From NCBI GenBank assembly GCA_022829145.1, contig CM040746.1, forward strand, positions 5,821,184-5,885,183: a stretch of DNA of 64,000 nt, given 5' to 3'. This document shows positions 12,201 to 24,599 of this stretch, one piece after another. A model generated the notes under the pieces. It was not told the origin of the DNA and ran no database searches. It worked only from the letters and a program-made list of their open reading frames with translations. Source of the DNA: Albula goreensis. Lineage: Eukaryota > Chordata > Actinopteri > Albuliformes > Albulidae. The position numbers were made by a program, and so were the translations under genes. Each line of letters starts with the position of its first letter. The first letter of the stretch is position 1.

Positions 12201-15200
12201 ACAAAATTATTCTCATACCCCATGAAACACTTTTGTTTTTGGTTTAAAGTAGATTTCTTCTGGCACTGTAGAATTATGTTGATTTTGTTTGGCAATGTAA
12301 ACCGTGCTGAAATGATGATTCCACCTGTTTTTTTAAAGCTGCGAACAGGACTGTTTCAGGACTCACTGGGCATGTTGAGTTTGTGTTGAATATTCATCAA
12401 TTCACCTGTTGTCGTGACAGGATGACGTTTCTGCCTTGCTGCCCAAAATTCTTTTCCTAACAAGCAAGTTTATGAAATGGTCCATTATGACTCATTAATG
12501 TGACAGCAGTGGTGATGAGATCCACACCGCCAGCAGCCCAGCTTTACTTTTCCAGGAGATGGTAGAGTATTCTGCTTCAGCCAGGTGAGACCTTCTGGGA
12601 GACGTGAAATGGACCAGCATAATGGTCAGCAAGCACAGTGGTACAACGTGCTTTCCCTCAGCTAACTCATTTACCCATTAGTTATTCATTAAGCTCTCTG
12701 GCAGACATATTGGGTCATTCATTATAATTGCTGACAGTAATATTCAGTATCTTGCCAGTTAGCCAGCAGCCATTGTCTCTATAATATATCCAGGTATTGG
12801 GTGAAGTGTTGACGACGGTGATTTGAGGATACAAATATATGCTTTTCAGTTTTTAATTATTGACATAGGGAGTTCAGCCTCAAAATGTCAAATGGCAAGC
12901 ACCATAGTTGGAGGTAGTCATGGGGTAATTTGTGGTTTTGATTTGTTGTGGGCAAGGGTTTTGTTTCCTCCTTTGCTTTAAATTTAATGAAGTGATGCTC
13001 TGAATGACTCTCACCAGACAGTGCAGCCAACTCTTAAGAGACAAATAAGCAACCTCATGCATTTGCGTGAGTCCATCTTCCTTCCTCATGTCATTGAATT
13101 GATACAAACATGTGATGGCAACCATCTTAAATCATTGGACAAAAACACACATTGGACTGATAGGTACAACGTGTATGGCTAGAGGTGAAAACTGTACTAA
13201 TGACTTAGCTTTGAATGACTTGAGTCGTGACGAAAGCCGGAACATTTAGCTGGCACTAAACTGAGATGATCCATTTACTGTACTGTCACCATTAAAATGT
13301 GTAGCAGCAGCAGCTAAGAGATGTGGGATTTTTTTGGCAGGAATTTGAGTGCAGTTTAGCTGACCTACTTCAAAACGGTTTTCTTAGACAGCACTGCATT
13401 CTAAATCCTGGACAGCTTCCTGGTGGTCACCCGGTCACGGTCTGAATGGTGGTGATAGATGTGATCTCAGCAAAGGCAAGGCCGCCAGAGGACCCTGGGA
13501 CATCTGTGCTGTCACTTCCTGTTTCCACAGCTTGACTCTCTCTACTTGAAAGGCAGTTGATTCAGAGAATAACAGCCTGGGTAAACTGAGCTCGCTGCGT
13601 AATTCTGCTTAATGCAGCACACCAGAGCAGCGAGGGACGTAATGCAGTGTTAAGTCTGTATGACGGCAGTGACAGAGCTAGGTCACCCGTGCACGCTGTG
13701 TTTGGTTAAAAATTAAAAGATGAAGCACTTTAGTTCTGGGTCTCTTACGCTTGTTTAGAAGCAAATGAAGGACCTGAGCTAGAGGGACGGAAAGCTGCTT
13801 GGCCAACGTTACACCGCGTTTTGGCAGATGTTAGCCCGGCTTTGAGAAGCAGTAGTGAGAATACGCCTCGTCGGTCGTTAGCCGGTCGTTTGTTTATTTG
13901 TTCCCCTCACTGTTTTTCCATCTAAATGGTGCTTTTGGCACAAAGCTAGACTCATGGACAGCTGCCAGGGTGCCTGGGTTCACTGTGTTGCCATCTTGAA
14001 CTTGGTTACCGTGACCACAGTGGAAGTCAGGGCTGATTAGACAGAGCGAAGAGAGAGCAATAAGACGGGCTGTCATATACTCTGAATTTCTTGGCACATT
14101 GAAGATCTGTTTGAGTGAACCTAATTGAGCTCATTATGAGATAATTATGAAAAGCTCAGTGCCTGAAGAGAATCAAAGAACCCTGCCAATGCACTCACTA
14201 TGTTTGAACATAGCATTTAGGTAGGCTATAACTGCTACAGACCTTTTTTATGACAGAACCACCACTTAAGAGTCTACTCGCAATTTGGAAATGTCAGAGA
14301 AGTGTTTTGGTGTTGGCTTACAGCTTCACCTTTGCATGGGATCAATGCTTTAATCAAAATTAAGAGGAACTTGCTTTGACACATGGTATGTGATAGATTT
14401 TTTCCATAGAAATTTGCTTCTCTTCATGAATATAGAGCTACTGGGTACCTTTTATTAGGCTGCCCCTTATGGAAAAATTATTTGAACCCCAACTCATGTA
14501 CCACATGTGCTGTGTTGTGTGTATTATAACATTGATAACACTTTGTTACTTCTCAGTTAATCACATATATTTATATACAGACATTTAATATGAAAGTTGT
14601 GTGATGTTTTTTTTTGTATGGGTGTAGGTGCACTTGATGATTGTTTCCCCTTTGCTGCCCTTGGTATGTTATAGTGAGTCACTGCTACAGAAGCATTTGT
14701 ATGGTGGTGAACAGAAAGTGCTTTTGGCTCATTGTGAAAGGTTTGTTGCTGTAAAAAAAAATGTTCTGCATATCTTCCAGTTCTGAGACTGCTCCTAGTT
14801 TTGAACCTTCTGTCATGTACGGGCCCTGAAATATTGTGCCAGTCCAGAGTGGGCTGAGCTGCATATTTGCCAGTTACCTGGCAACAGCGTTTTTGCGTCC
14901 TGCTGTGACCAGCACTGACCCTGTGCACAGCTGCATATGTGTTTAAATATCAGCTGTCATAAACAGAAAATTAGCATGCTTGGTCAGGCCACACAAACTC
15001 TTGTATTTAATAATAAAGAATTGTGAAGAATAAAGTGAACGATAAAGAATTTCCTAAGGCTGCCTGCATCCGTATTCCTTGTTTGTAATTTGAACTGCGT
15101 GTGTTATGTATGTGTAGATTTTATGGTGGGTTGACCTGTTTCTCTGTGAGAACATTCCACTGCATCCATAAGCCACCCACTGCCTATCTGTTGTATGTAT

Positions 15201-16190
15201 CCCAACCCTCTATGTTTACAAACCTGCTCCTGGAATGTCAGCTCAAGATGTCTTCCCAGGCATTCCGCAAAGCATGAAGAGGTTCTCAGTGCTTGCCCCA
15301 TTCATTTTAAAAGCAAAAAAAATCATAAAGACATACTGAGGTGATCTACCTTAGTCACTGTAAACTTTATAGATCCATACCCTATCACCACAGCTGCTCT
15401 GGCCTGACATTAGCATATGCTGAATATTTAACACTTTGGGAAGCTGAAGGGAATAAATTGTAATGCAGATTTCTCCTTGTGGGATAGGGAGAGAAAGGAC
15501 AGTGGCTCCACGTATTTGCATCTCATTCTGCATTCCTTTGTTTTTGCAATGTGGTGGGGGGTACGGCTAGGGTTGTGGGGGGTGGTGGTGGTGGGGGGAT
15601 TGATGGGGAGGGAGAAGTGTCTTGGGGGGGGGTTATACGCAGCAGGTGCCTGCACTGCTCCAGCTCCCCCACTCAGCGGAACGGAGAAGTGGGGCTGAGC
15701 GTCTCTACGCCAGGTAATCTGACTGGACTGGAGACTTGGCCTGCTGACTCTGAGACCGACACCCTGCCAACCTTAAATGTGTTGCGATTAGAGAAAATTC
15801 CAGTTATGTTGACATTTGGTTGTGAGAAATTATGTAGAAAAGGGAGGGGGTGCAGGAAACACCAGAAAAGCTCTCCATATTTATGCAAACAGCATAGCTA
15901 ATCATGCACAGAAAAAACAATACAGATTTCCGTGGTTTTCCCCGAGGCATATGGAAGCACTCCTCATGTGCCTGCCCACCCGCCTGCTTACCTGAGCACC
16001 CAGAGCATCCATGATTGTGTGATGAGATATGTTGTGGTGAGAAACTACCCCCAACATGTTTTGCCTGTAATTCTCAACAGGTTTTATCAGTCACAAAATA
16101 TTCCCCTAAGGTAAAAATATATTATGGAAGATCGGTGTCAAATGCATTTTAAGATTTCTCTAAATTAAATAAATGGAAAATTTTTGAGGT
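9214..16190. other. Non-coding stretch, nothing firm
   Basis: Searched for exons with acceptor-donor pairs, tRNA-like boxes and repeats. Only AT-rich unique-looking DNA, short homopolymers (such as 14606-14615) and a G-rich patch at 15550-15640 (GGTGGTGGTGGTGGGGGG type) were seen. No supported gene. Confidence 0.5.
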
Positions 16191-16199
16191 GACTCAAAG

Positions 16200-16645
16200 T
16201 GCATCAATCACACAAATCCCTTCTGATCTTTTCCTCTGGTCTGAAAAGGCAAATTCCAAATGGAACCAAATCTTTTTCTTCGTTGGAAAGACCCCCCTTT
16301 TTCCACAACCTGAACTAGTTGCTCTTCCACAGCAGCCGAGCATGTGACACCCCAGGTCATGTGATGGTAGCCTTTGTTTACACACTGCTGATGCACCACC
16401 AATCACACACTGTTGAAGTGGTGGGAGGATTACAAGAGGGGCATATTCTTGGTTTGTGCATCTGCAGGTGCCTGACCTGGTCTGGCTGCTAGGAAGCGAT
16501 GAGACCGACACACAAGCCAGCTTGCCCTCTTCCAGCAACTGGAGCGGTCAGTTGTTGCCTTGCCAATGGTGTGACTGGGGCTTGAGCCCCCAATCACAAA
16601 CTTGGCTTTCAGAATAAGTGTATTTACAGCTTGAGCCACCTGGAG
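16200..16645 (-). mobile_element. tRNA-derived SINE with A and B boxes
   Basis: Read on the minus strand, the head carries an A-box-like TGGCTCAAGCTG (16638-16627) and a B-box-like GGGCTCAAGCCCC (about 16590-16577) at tRNA-like spacing. A body with GGCAACAACTGACC, TGATTGGTGGTGCATCAGCA and CACATGACC follows. The body is shared with 1500-1790 (minus) and 39500-39790 (plus). This is the only copy with a clear Pol III head. Confidence 0.6.
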
Positions 16646-16994
16646 TCCGCCTGATCTGATCTTTTAAAATTCAGAGATAGTTTGAATTCCGATACCAATC
16701 TGATAGCTTCCTTTTCAGAGTCTGTCTGAATGTAAAATCACATTTTTTGGACCTTGTAGTGTTTTTCTTTCCATTCCCCTCAACACAGAGATGACTTGCC
16801 TCATCACTACATGCCAAAACCAATATAAACCGCCGAAGGAATGATCACAAGCCAGTAGCCTCTCTGAATGCACAGACCCAGTTGGGAAAATTGAAATTTG
16901 TAGTTTGGACATTTTAGCATTTGCAGTTATTTGGAAAAAAACAGCATGAACATCAAGACCTACAATATGAATATAGCCATTGAGATTTAGCTGC

Positions 16995-17116
16995 AGAGAC
17001 TGAACCGTAGAGACTGAGCCTTAGAGACTGAGTTGTAGACAATGAGCCATAGAGATTCGGCTGTACAGATTGAGTCATAGAGACTGAGCCATAGAGGTTG
17101 AGCTGTAGAAATTGCT
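16995..17116. repeat. 14-bp minisatellite, about 8.6 copies
   Basis: Degenerate tandem units of AGAGACTGAGCCAT. Successive units start at 16995, 17009, 17023 and so on with no indels, although substitutions are frequent. Confidence 0.9.
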
Positions 17117-17119
17117 TTC

Positions 17120-20100
17120 ACGTACATCCTAACAGCAGCATACTACTGATGTTGTAGGAAATGTCTAAAACTGTTAGCTGAGAAATATGTTGAAATATGT
17201 TGACACCTCCCTGAAAGAAAGAGATGGAGTCTCTGGTGTTTGTCATCTCTGGTGGATGTTGGTCTCTGCTAACACTCTCTTCCTCTCCCTCCCTCTTGCT
17301 CTCACTCTCTCTGCTGTAGGCCCATTCTGTGTCCAGTGGGAGTTGGTGGGCATTAAACTTTAAGAGCAGTCTGACGGCTGCAGCTCAGGTGCTGAATATC
17401 CTCCAGCGCTCGTTAGAGAGCAGATCTTTGGCAGTGCGTGTTTTAGGAAGTCAGCCATTACAGTATTTTCACACTGCTTATATTATCCAGGTCTTGGCAG
17501 TTCCAGTGCTCCAGGGCTGCTTGGATCTGGCCAGCATTTCTCCTACCGCATTTTAGAAAATAATTCAATTTAAATCTTTATTTGGATGGAGAGAAATATT
17601 TCTCCAGCCTGATGTAAATCAGGTTTTAAATTAGGTGTAAATTGCACTTCATGACTTAACCTTGTCCATTCCAAGACACAATTTGCCATGGCAAACTTGA
17701 GCTTTAGCTTTTCAGCACAATATATCTTCATCATAGTTAAGCGTTTATGAGCTCTACTACCCTCAAAGGTCACTAACCTGTTTCTGGCTGATTGGATGTG
17801 AATCCGAGCTTCATACTTACCCTGTTCAGCCAGTGTCTTTTCAGATCTTTGGACTGACATATCGTGCATGCTACAGCAAATTTGCAGCCTAACCTCATTA
17901 GAATGCTCGGTGTTGATACTAATGGGGGAAAATGGGTCTCTTCTTGATCTTGAATGTTGCTCCCGGCCCCCCTTTCCCCTGCAGACCTCAATGATCATCT
18001 GTTAGTTTGTTTTCCCATCATGTGCAACGTTGTGATGCTTACCTCTCAAAGAGCAATCCAGCACTGGCTTTTATTTAGTTTCAGCAGCGACTTCCCAAAT
18101 AAAATATAACCTACTCATGAAAATGATATCATTGTTTGAAGTCAGTTTAAATTGATATTGCCTGTTTCCTTTAGAGATGTGCTTTTTACTGATTCCAGCT
18201 CATAGTCCTCACTGTGGGTATAGCCCACCCTTGCATGTTATGTTTCCATGTTTTGTAGGAATGAAAGGTAGAACATTTCTCTTTGTATCTTTCTGGTAAT
18301 TAAAGTAATACAGCTGAAGGGTCTAGTGCTAAACTGTTTTCACATGTTTTAGTGTTTTTACTGTGTGCTTTCATGGCAGTTTGTTTTATATTATACAAAT
18401 TGTTCATTCTGTATTGATCTTTCCCACATATCTCAAAGTCTGTCTTCACATAAGAAACATTTGAATTGCTGTCTGTTGTCAACCTGCAACCTCTTTAAAA
18501 AACATCACAAATAAAACAAAACAGGACAGTTCACTTCCTGTCATGCTCCGACAGCCACAATTACACAATTCCAGCAACAGCTTCTTAAATATGGTAAACC
18601 CCATTTGGCAAAGATATGAGACTTGATTTTTGTCGTCTGAATGAAGAAGCAGAGATTAGTTTCCCCACTTGAAGGATTAGTGGAATACTTGGAGGGCAGT
18701 GACTCGTCTGCGTTAGCGCCTCCTGGCCTTGTGGCCTTTTTTGAGCCGCCAAGCTCCTAAGCTTCTCCCTTCATTCTCTAAGATGTGTCCTTTCAACATG
18801 GCCCATACAGATTAAGACAGTTGAAGATTGCTATAATTAACAGCAAATTATATGTTTAAATGCTTTTGGGCTTTTTCAAAATTTCTTTTAATTAGACTAG
18901 CCCTGAAAGAAATCCATCAGTGGTATTTCTGGGGACCAAAACTGGACCTTGTATTCAGGTTATGTTAAATATCTCCCACATGGATAACTTTGCCTCCAAT
19001 ATGACATTTTTTTTCCTCAGGAGGCCTCTTGCACAGTCTCCTGGGAGCACAGAGAAAGCATCACCTCTGCATTTTGTGCTTTCTTCCCCTCAGTATTTTC
19101 TCATTGTTTTTCTCATCTCTTCCAGACCTGGAACCGCATCTACAATTTGTCTCAAACGACAAACAGTTAAAATAAATGCTTACCTTTTTTCTTTTTGTTT
19201 TTTTTTTCTAGCGTGACATCGCGGTGCAAGGCCGCATTCCATTTGCAATGTCACTGGAAGCCCTGGGGAGTATTCGTTTACTGGCTGACACGTAACAGTG
19301 AAGCCTGCAGTACCTCCATTCCCCCATCCCCCACCTCAGTGCTGTCCGTCCTCCTCCGCTCTGCGCCCGGACTGCAGTGCTGGAGGCAGAACGCACGCAC
19401 AGAGCCTGACAGACCTCTTTCCCCCACAGTCACTTCACGTGGCTGTCGGTTTTTTGTCCAGAAGGAAGTGTCTCTTCACCTTCCCGCTATCGCAAACTGG
19501 CAACATTGTAATGATGGGAAAGGTGTGACCTTGAATACGTTTAAGTATGGGCCACTGGCTTTGTTCCCTCGGTCCGTGAGGTAGGGGTAATTTGGCCATC
19601 GCTCCCCGTGTATTAATCCCCCTGAGGGACAGTCTTTGGCTCGCTGAACGGAGGTAAAACAAGTTCAAGGATAAAACACAAACCGTGATCCAATCCACAT
19701 CCGTCCGACAGTGTTGTTTGAAAGATCTTGTTCGTGAGGGGGTACTGCAGGACAGCTCGGTTCTCGCTTTGATCTCGGGGGCGATGTCTACCCTGGTTTG
19801 AGGAAGGAGTTACAAGTTCAGTGCTTTCAGGCCTTTTCTTCCCATTCCCACATTCCTTGAACCCAGTCGCTGCTGATGAAATCCCGCCATGCTGTGTTTG
19901 TGCTGTGGGCTGGTTTGTCCTGACCTCCACCGTAGCCTTAAGATCTCCAGCGATCTCGAACTGCTCTCATCTTCCCTCCTGGGAGAACTCTCGCCTAACC
20001 ACCCTGGAACAGCTCTTACTGTGGCAGTGATTGCGGCAGCTTATGCATTGATCAGTGTCTCTGAGGGAAGTTTTTGTGACACAAACCTCCTCTGCTTAGT

Positions 20101-21020
20101 TTATTTCTGAATCGTTTCTTTAGACTCGCCTTCACTGTATGTTATTAATTGGAAAATATTGGCTTTTCTCTGAAAGAGGGCTGGATTACTGCTCCGCCCA
20201 GCCTCCATCTAACCCAAACCCCTGCAGGGATCCATCTGATCTGTGTCACCAGTTCCATTTAGTGCATGAATCCTGCCCCTTACCTGAGTTTGCATGTGCT
20301 TTGAAATTGAAGGTATTTTTGCTCCATGTAGATGCACCCTTAAATTGTAGATAGGTAAGTAGGTGTGTATGCAGGTAAGACATTGTTTCAGTGGCATCCC
20401 TTGGTTTCAGCCCTACTTTCTGAAACATGGTGGATAGTGTCATTTCAGTTGTCAGATCTTAATTATTCATTTTTTCAATAAACCATGACCGTGTGATGTA
20501 AAATACATTTTTAAAAGGAGTGTTTTTTTTCCCCAAGCTGCCTAGCCAATCTTGAGTCGCAACATGAGCTTTTATTTGAAGCTATCCATCTATCCATTCA
20601 TTTGAAGCATTCATTTTGTGTTCGTGAGATCATTTAGAGTTGGGATCTCAGACTGTGTGCCTGAGGGCTTCTGTAGTCTCCTTTTGATCAGCAGCAAATT
20701 TGGGCTCTGTAAGCGACGTATGCGGGCTGCCTAGTCAATTAGTGACTTACTGTGAGTGTTGAGCTGTTCTGAAAACCAGCAGATGCTGTGGCCCTGTTGG
20801 ACTGGTGCCTTAGCTGCATATAACCTGTGTGGCTATCCTGCTGTATGTCTGCTGAATGTGAACTGAATGTGTGTGACCTGTATTGTTTGTTTTATTCATA
20901 AAGGCACAAGCTAGCATAATACTAGCATATTGTAGCCAAGTATGAGTGAGCTTGCCCATCTTGATAATGTGTCAAATAAATGCTGAATCACAAATAAAAA
21001 AAAAAATGATCAGGGTGACC
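17120..21020. other. Non-coding stretch with weak splice-like signals
   Basis: Pyrimidine tracts ending in TAG at about 17319 (plus) and 19211 (plus) look like acceptors but lead into frames without family resemblance or good donors. A minus-strand segment at 17821-17918 has both an acceptor (CCCCCATTAG) and a donor (GGTAAGT) around an open frame, but I do not recognise it. A-rich DNA follows to 21004. Confidence 0.4.
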
Positions 21021-21596
21021 GGGGGCCTCATTTATAAACCGTGTGTACGCACAAAAAACACTCCAAAATGTACATACACTGATTTTCACGCACAGTTTAG
21101 GTTTTTATAAAACTTCTACTTGATGTGAGAATGTGCGTACTGGTACGACACGTTTGACCCTTGTGTGTGCACATTTAGGGCACATATTTACTCTGAATTG
21201 CACACCCTAGAAACCAAAAGAAATTTGCACTATAGTTTCCTTATTCCTTGTGGTTAATTAGGATCACAGTATCATTTGTAATCAGTGTTGGTTTTGTCCC
21301 TAAATAATCAATAAATTTACTGATATGAGCAATCAGTGCATCAATAAATTTTAGACAAATAAGACCTGATGTGTGTGACAGTACCATGACGATGGCTGCC
21401 TTGGCACTGTTAGATATTACTGTTGGATATTGTGAATGTATGGTGTCATGGGAAGGTGACTGTTTTGACTTTTTTGTGCTGAATAAGGGAACTACACGTA
21501 GCAACTAGCTAATACCTGTCCATCTGCAATTTCTTTCAACTCTGTGGTTCTTGGCCACAGAGAGGTTCCAGCTGGAAATAGTGGACTGGTCTGGTG

Positions 21597-22212
21597 TAAC
21601 CCAGTCCTCTCTCAGTCATGTCATAGTAAGAGTGTTGGATGGTCTGGTGTAACCCAGTCCTCACTCAGTCATGTCATCTGGTGTAACCCAGTCCTTACTC
21701 AGTCATGTCATACTAAGAGTGTTGGATGGCCTGGTTCCCAGTCCTCACTCAGTCATGTCATACTAAGAGTGTTGGATGGTCTGGTGTAACAGTCCTGTCA
21801 ATACTAAGAGTGTTGAATGGTCTGGTGTAACCCAGTCCTCACTCAGTCATGTCATAGTAAGAGTGTTGGATGGTCTGGTGTAACCCAGTCCTTACTCAGT
21901 CATGTCATACTAAGAGTGTTGGATGGTCTGGTGTAACCCAGTCCTCACTCAGTCATGTCATACTAAGAGTGTTGGATGGTCTGGTGTAACCCAGTCCTTA
22001 CTCAGTCATGTCATACTAAGAGTGTTGAATGGTCTGGTGTAACCCAGTCCTCACTCAGTCATGTCATAGTAAGAGTGTTGGATGGTCTGGTGTAACCCAG
22101 TCCTTACTCAGTCATGTCATACTAAGAGTGTTGGATGGTCTGGTGTAACCCAGTCCTCACTCAGTCATGTCATACTAAGAGTGTTGGATGGTCTGGTGTA
22201 ACCCAGTTCTCA
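21597..22212. repeat. 53-bp minisatellite with 212-bp higher-order period
   Basis: About 11-12 copies of a 53-bp unit containing CTCAGTCATGTCATACTAAG and TGTTGGATGGTCTGGTGTAA. Diagnostic variants recur every four units: CATAGTAAG at 21853 and 22065, GAATGG at 21815 and 22027, both 212 bp apart. Two units in the left part are truncated. It sits inside the Harbinger remnant. Confidence 0.95.
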
Positions 22213-22516
22213 CCTATCAGCATGAGGTACATCAGATTCCCCTATACAGCCAGGAAACATGAAAAAGCAATTTGCAGTGATGACCGGTGTCGATGATCGC
22301 TATGTATCCGGTTCAATCGACTGCACTCACATTTCAATAAGGGCACCGTCAGTGGATGAGTATGTGTAGGTAAACTGTATGAATTGTCCATTCTATAAAT
22401 GTGCAAGTGGTTTGCAGCGCCCAAATGACACCAACAAATGTAGATGCATGAGTGGGCAGGGTCATGTCATGATTCATTCATATTGATGAACAGTAATATT
22501 GGAAATCACCATTACA

Positions 22517-22705
22517 TCAACGAGAGCTCAGTGTTGGCACCCCCATAACACCGCCTGTTGCTCCTACAGTTGCTTGTTGGGCAAGTATACGCCTCTTTGC
22601 CTCAAGCTTAGTGTTGGACCATTTTTTCTTGATCTCAGTTTGCGTGCGGCTCCCTATACCCAAGGAATTGACAACTGTGGTAACCTCCTGCCATGCAAAG
22701 GTTTT
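22517..22705 (-). pseudogene. Harbinger Myb/SANT-like DNA-binding protein fragment
   Basis: The minus-strand frame reads TFAWQEVTTVVNSLG, then RTQTEIKKKWSNTKLEAKRR, then VGATGG, and stops at TGA (22519-22517). The W...VN..G..RT..EIKKKWS..K.EAK pattern is that of the Myb-like (MSANTD/Harbinger ORF) domain, which recruits transposase to the transposon ends. Only the C-terminal part of the domain and tail are visible. The start is missing, so this is a remnant. Confidence 0.65.
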
Positions 22706-23069
22706 TAGTATTTGTTACCCAGCTGCATGAAATTACATTTTTTCTAACCTCTATTTAGGAGATTAATGCTTCAATTTCACACTCCGAGAAGTTTTTTTTT
22801 CTCCCCTCTTAGCAGCCATTATTGCATTTAAAATGTATTACTCTGTCCCGCACATCATTTATAGATAGATAGGTTGTTGCGCACATTTACGCGCACACAA
22901 TTGTAAACTGGTTTTAATGCAAGAAAAAATTATGACATCATAATGGTTTTTGACATCTGTTTTCAAGTAGCCTTCCACTGAAATGGTTTAAAATAAGGAT
23001 ATTTATATTGAGTTTTTTTGTGTGTTTTTAAACATATTCTACCCACAGTGTACATTTAAAGCAAGTAAT

Positions 23070-24580
23070 GATAAACTCAACTCGACTTTTATGGTCATTT
23101 CCATATATGCATGGGACATACCTACATGGAACGAAATTGCGTTTCTCCCAAGCCACAGTGCAACAATACAGTTTCGACAAAGAGTACGAAGTGTGCAGGT
23201 ACAGTGCAAAGATGAAATATACAAAACAGAAATAATACAACTAACAGTGTAAGACAAATATAGGTAACAGACAATGTAAACAAACCCTCAGAGTGTGGAG
23301 GATATAAAGTGCTTGCAGCTCTTGTTGTGTTCGTGAGGGACTTGCAGTGTGAAATGATTAGTTGCTTTGTGAGCAGTTTGTGGCTCAGGCTGTTGAGAAT
23401 CCTGACAGCCTCTGTGAAGAAGCTGTTGCACAGTCTAGCTGAAGTGGCATGGATTCTCTGGTACCTTCCACCAGATAGCAGGATAACGAAGAGGCTGTGG
23501 GATGGTTGCGAGGGGTCCTTCATGATACTGATGGCTAAATGTCCTGTGTGGACGGGAGAGGGACTGATGCGGATGAGCTTCCCTGATGTGTTCACTATCC
23601 TTTGCAGTTCCTGTACCAGATGGTGATGCACTTTGTCAGGATGATCTCTATGGTGCCCCTGTAGAATGATATGAGGATGGGTGGAGGGAGACTATTCCTC
23701 TTCAGTTGGCGCGGAAAGTGAAGGCATTGTTGAGCCTTCTTGGCAAGTGCAGTTGTTTTTGCAGTGGTGTTGATAGTCCGTGGGGAGTGGTAAGTCTGGG
23801 CCTTCCTGAAGTCAATGATGATCTTGTTTGTTTTTTCCTTTATTTAGAGAAAGGTTGTTGTCTGAGCACCATGTCACCAGTTGATCCATCTCCTCCCTGT
23901 ATGCCTTCTAATCATTACTGGTGGTGAGACTCACCACTGTCGCATCATCAGCAAAGTTGATGATGTGGGTGGTGCTGGATTTTGCAGTGCATTCATGGCT
24001 CAGCAGAATTAATAGCAGTGGGCTGAGCACACGGCCCTGTGGAGCATGTTGCTGCCCACCTGGACTGTCTGTGGCCTTCCAGTAAGGAAGTCCAAGATCC
24101 AGTTGCAGAGGCCCTGCTGACTCAGCTTTGCAGTCAGGTGTTGTAGAATGGGTGGAAGGCAGAGGTTATGTTGTGTCTTTGGTTGAGTGGTTGAAACAGT
24201 ATGCAAACTGAAGGGGGTCCAGTGTGTCGGGGAAGCTTATCCTGATATGGTGCATGACCAGCCTATCGAAGCACTTCATGATGGTGGGCGTCAGTGCAAC
24301 GTGGCGATAGTCATTCAGGCAGGAAAAGGGACTTCTTTGGCTCTGGGATGGTGGTGGTAGACTTGAAACACCTGGGGATGAGTGCCTGGTCCGGTGAGGT
24401 GTTGAAGATGTCCGAGAGGACCCCTGCCAGCTGCTCTGCACAGTCCCCGATTGCACGGCTTGGTATTCTGTGTGCTCCCATGGCTTTGCGAGGGTTGAGG
24501 GCGAGGGGGCAAGGGTGTCTTCCATAGGAAGCTGCATCCTTGAACATGTTGCAATCTGTAATCAAAGCAGATTGTCATTC
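23070..24580 (-). mobile_element. 5'-truncated LINE of L2/Rex type, reverse transcriptase remnant
   Basis: Read from 24580 down, frames broken by shifts give [20 protein letters not shown] and LDPLQFAY, then [19 protein letters not shown], then the catalytic box FADDATVV (FADD at 23955-23944). Near the C-terminus comes a KDPSQPSHSLF segment followed by the SARL.NSFF.EAVR.LNS pattern. This order of RT motifs is that of fish L2/CR1-clade LINEs. The 3' UTR runs to about 23070. The endonuclease region is absent and several frameshifts make it non-functional. Confidence 0.85.
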
Positions 24581-24599
24581 TGAGAGAGCCCCCTCTGGC

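Larger units (their letters stand above)
21023..22890 (+). mobile_element. Decayed PIF/Harbinger DNA transposon
   Basis: The left end GGGGGCCTCATTTATAAACC followed by GTGTGTACGCACA is the Harbinger-type terminus common in fish. On the plus strand, RYIRFPYTA (22225-22251) and then IDCTHISIRAPSVDEYV (from 22316) are hallmarks of the HARBI1-like DDE transposase, broken by frameshift and stop. On the minus strand at 22517-22705 there is a Myb/SANT-like reading frame. A transposase plus a Myb-like protein on the opposite strand is the standard autonomous Harbinger layout. A 53-bp minisatellite (21597-22212) occupies the middle. The right terminus is uncertain, near 22850-22900 where GCGCACATTTACGCGCACAC occurs. 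Confidence 0.7.

Noticed and set aside
17821-17918. Minus-strand segment with acceptor and donor around an open frame
   Set aside because: The peptide is unrecognised and the phases are not symmetric. One such pair is expected by chance in this length of DNA.
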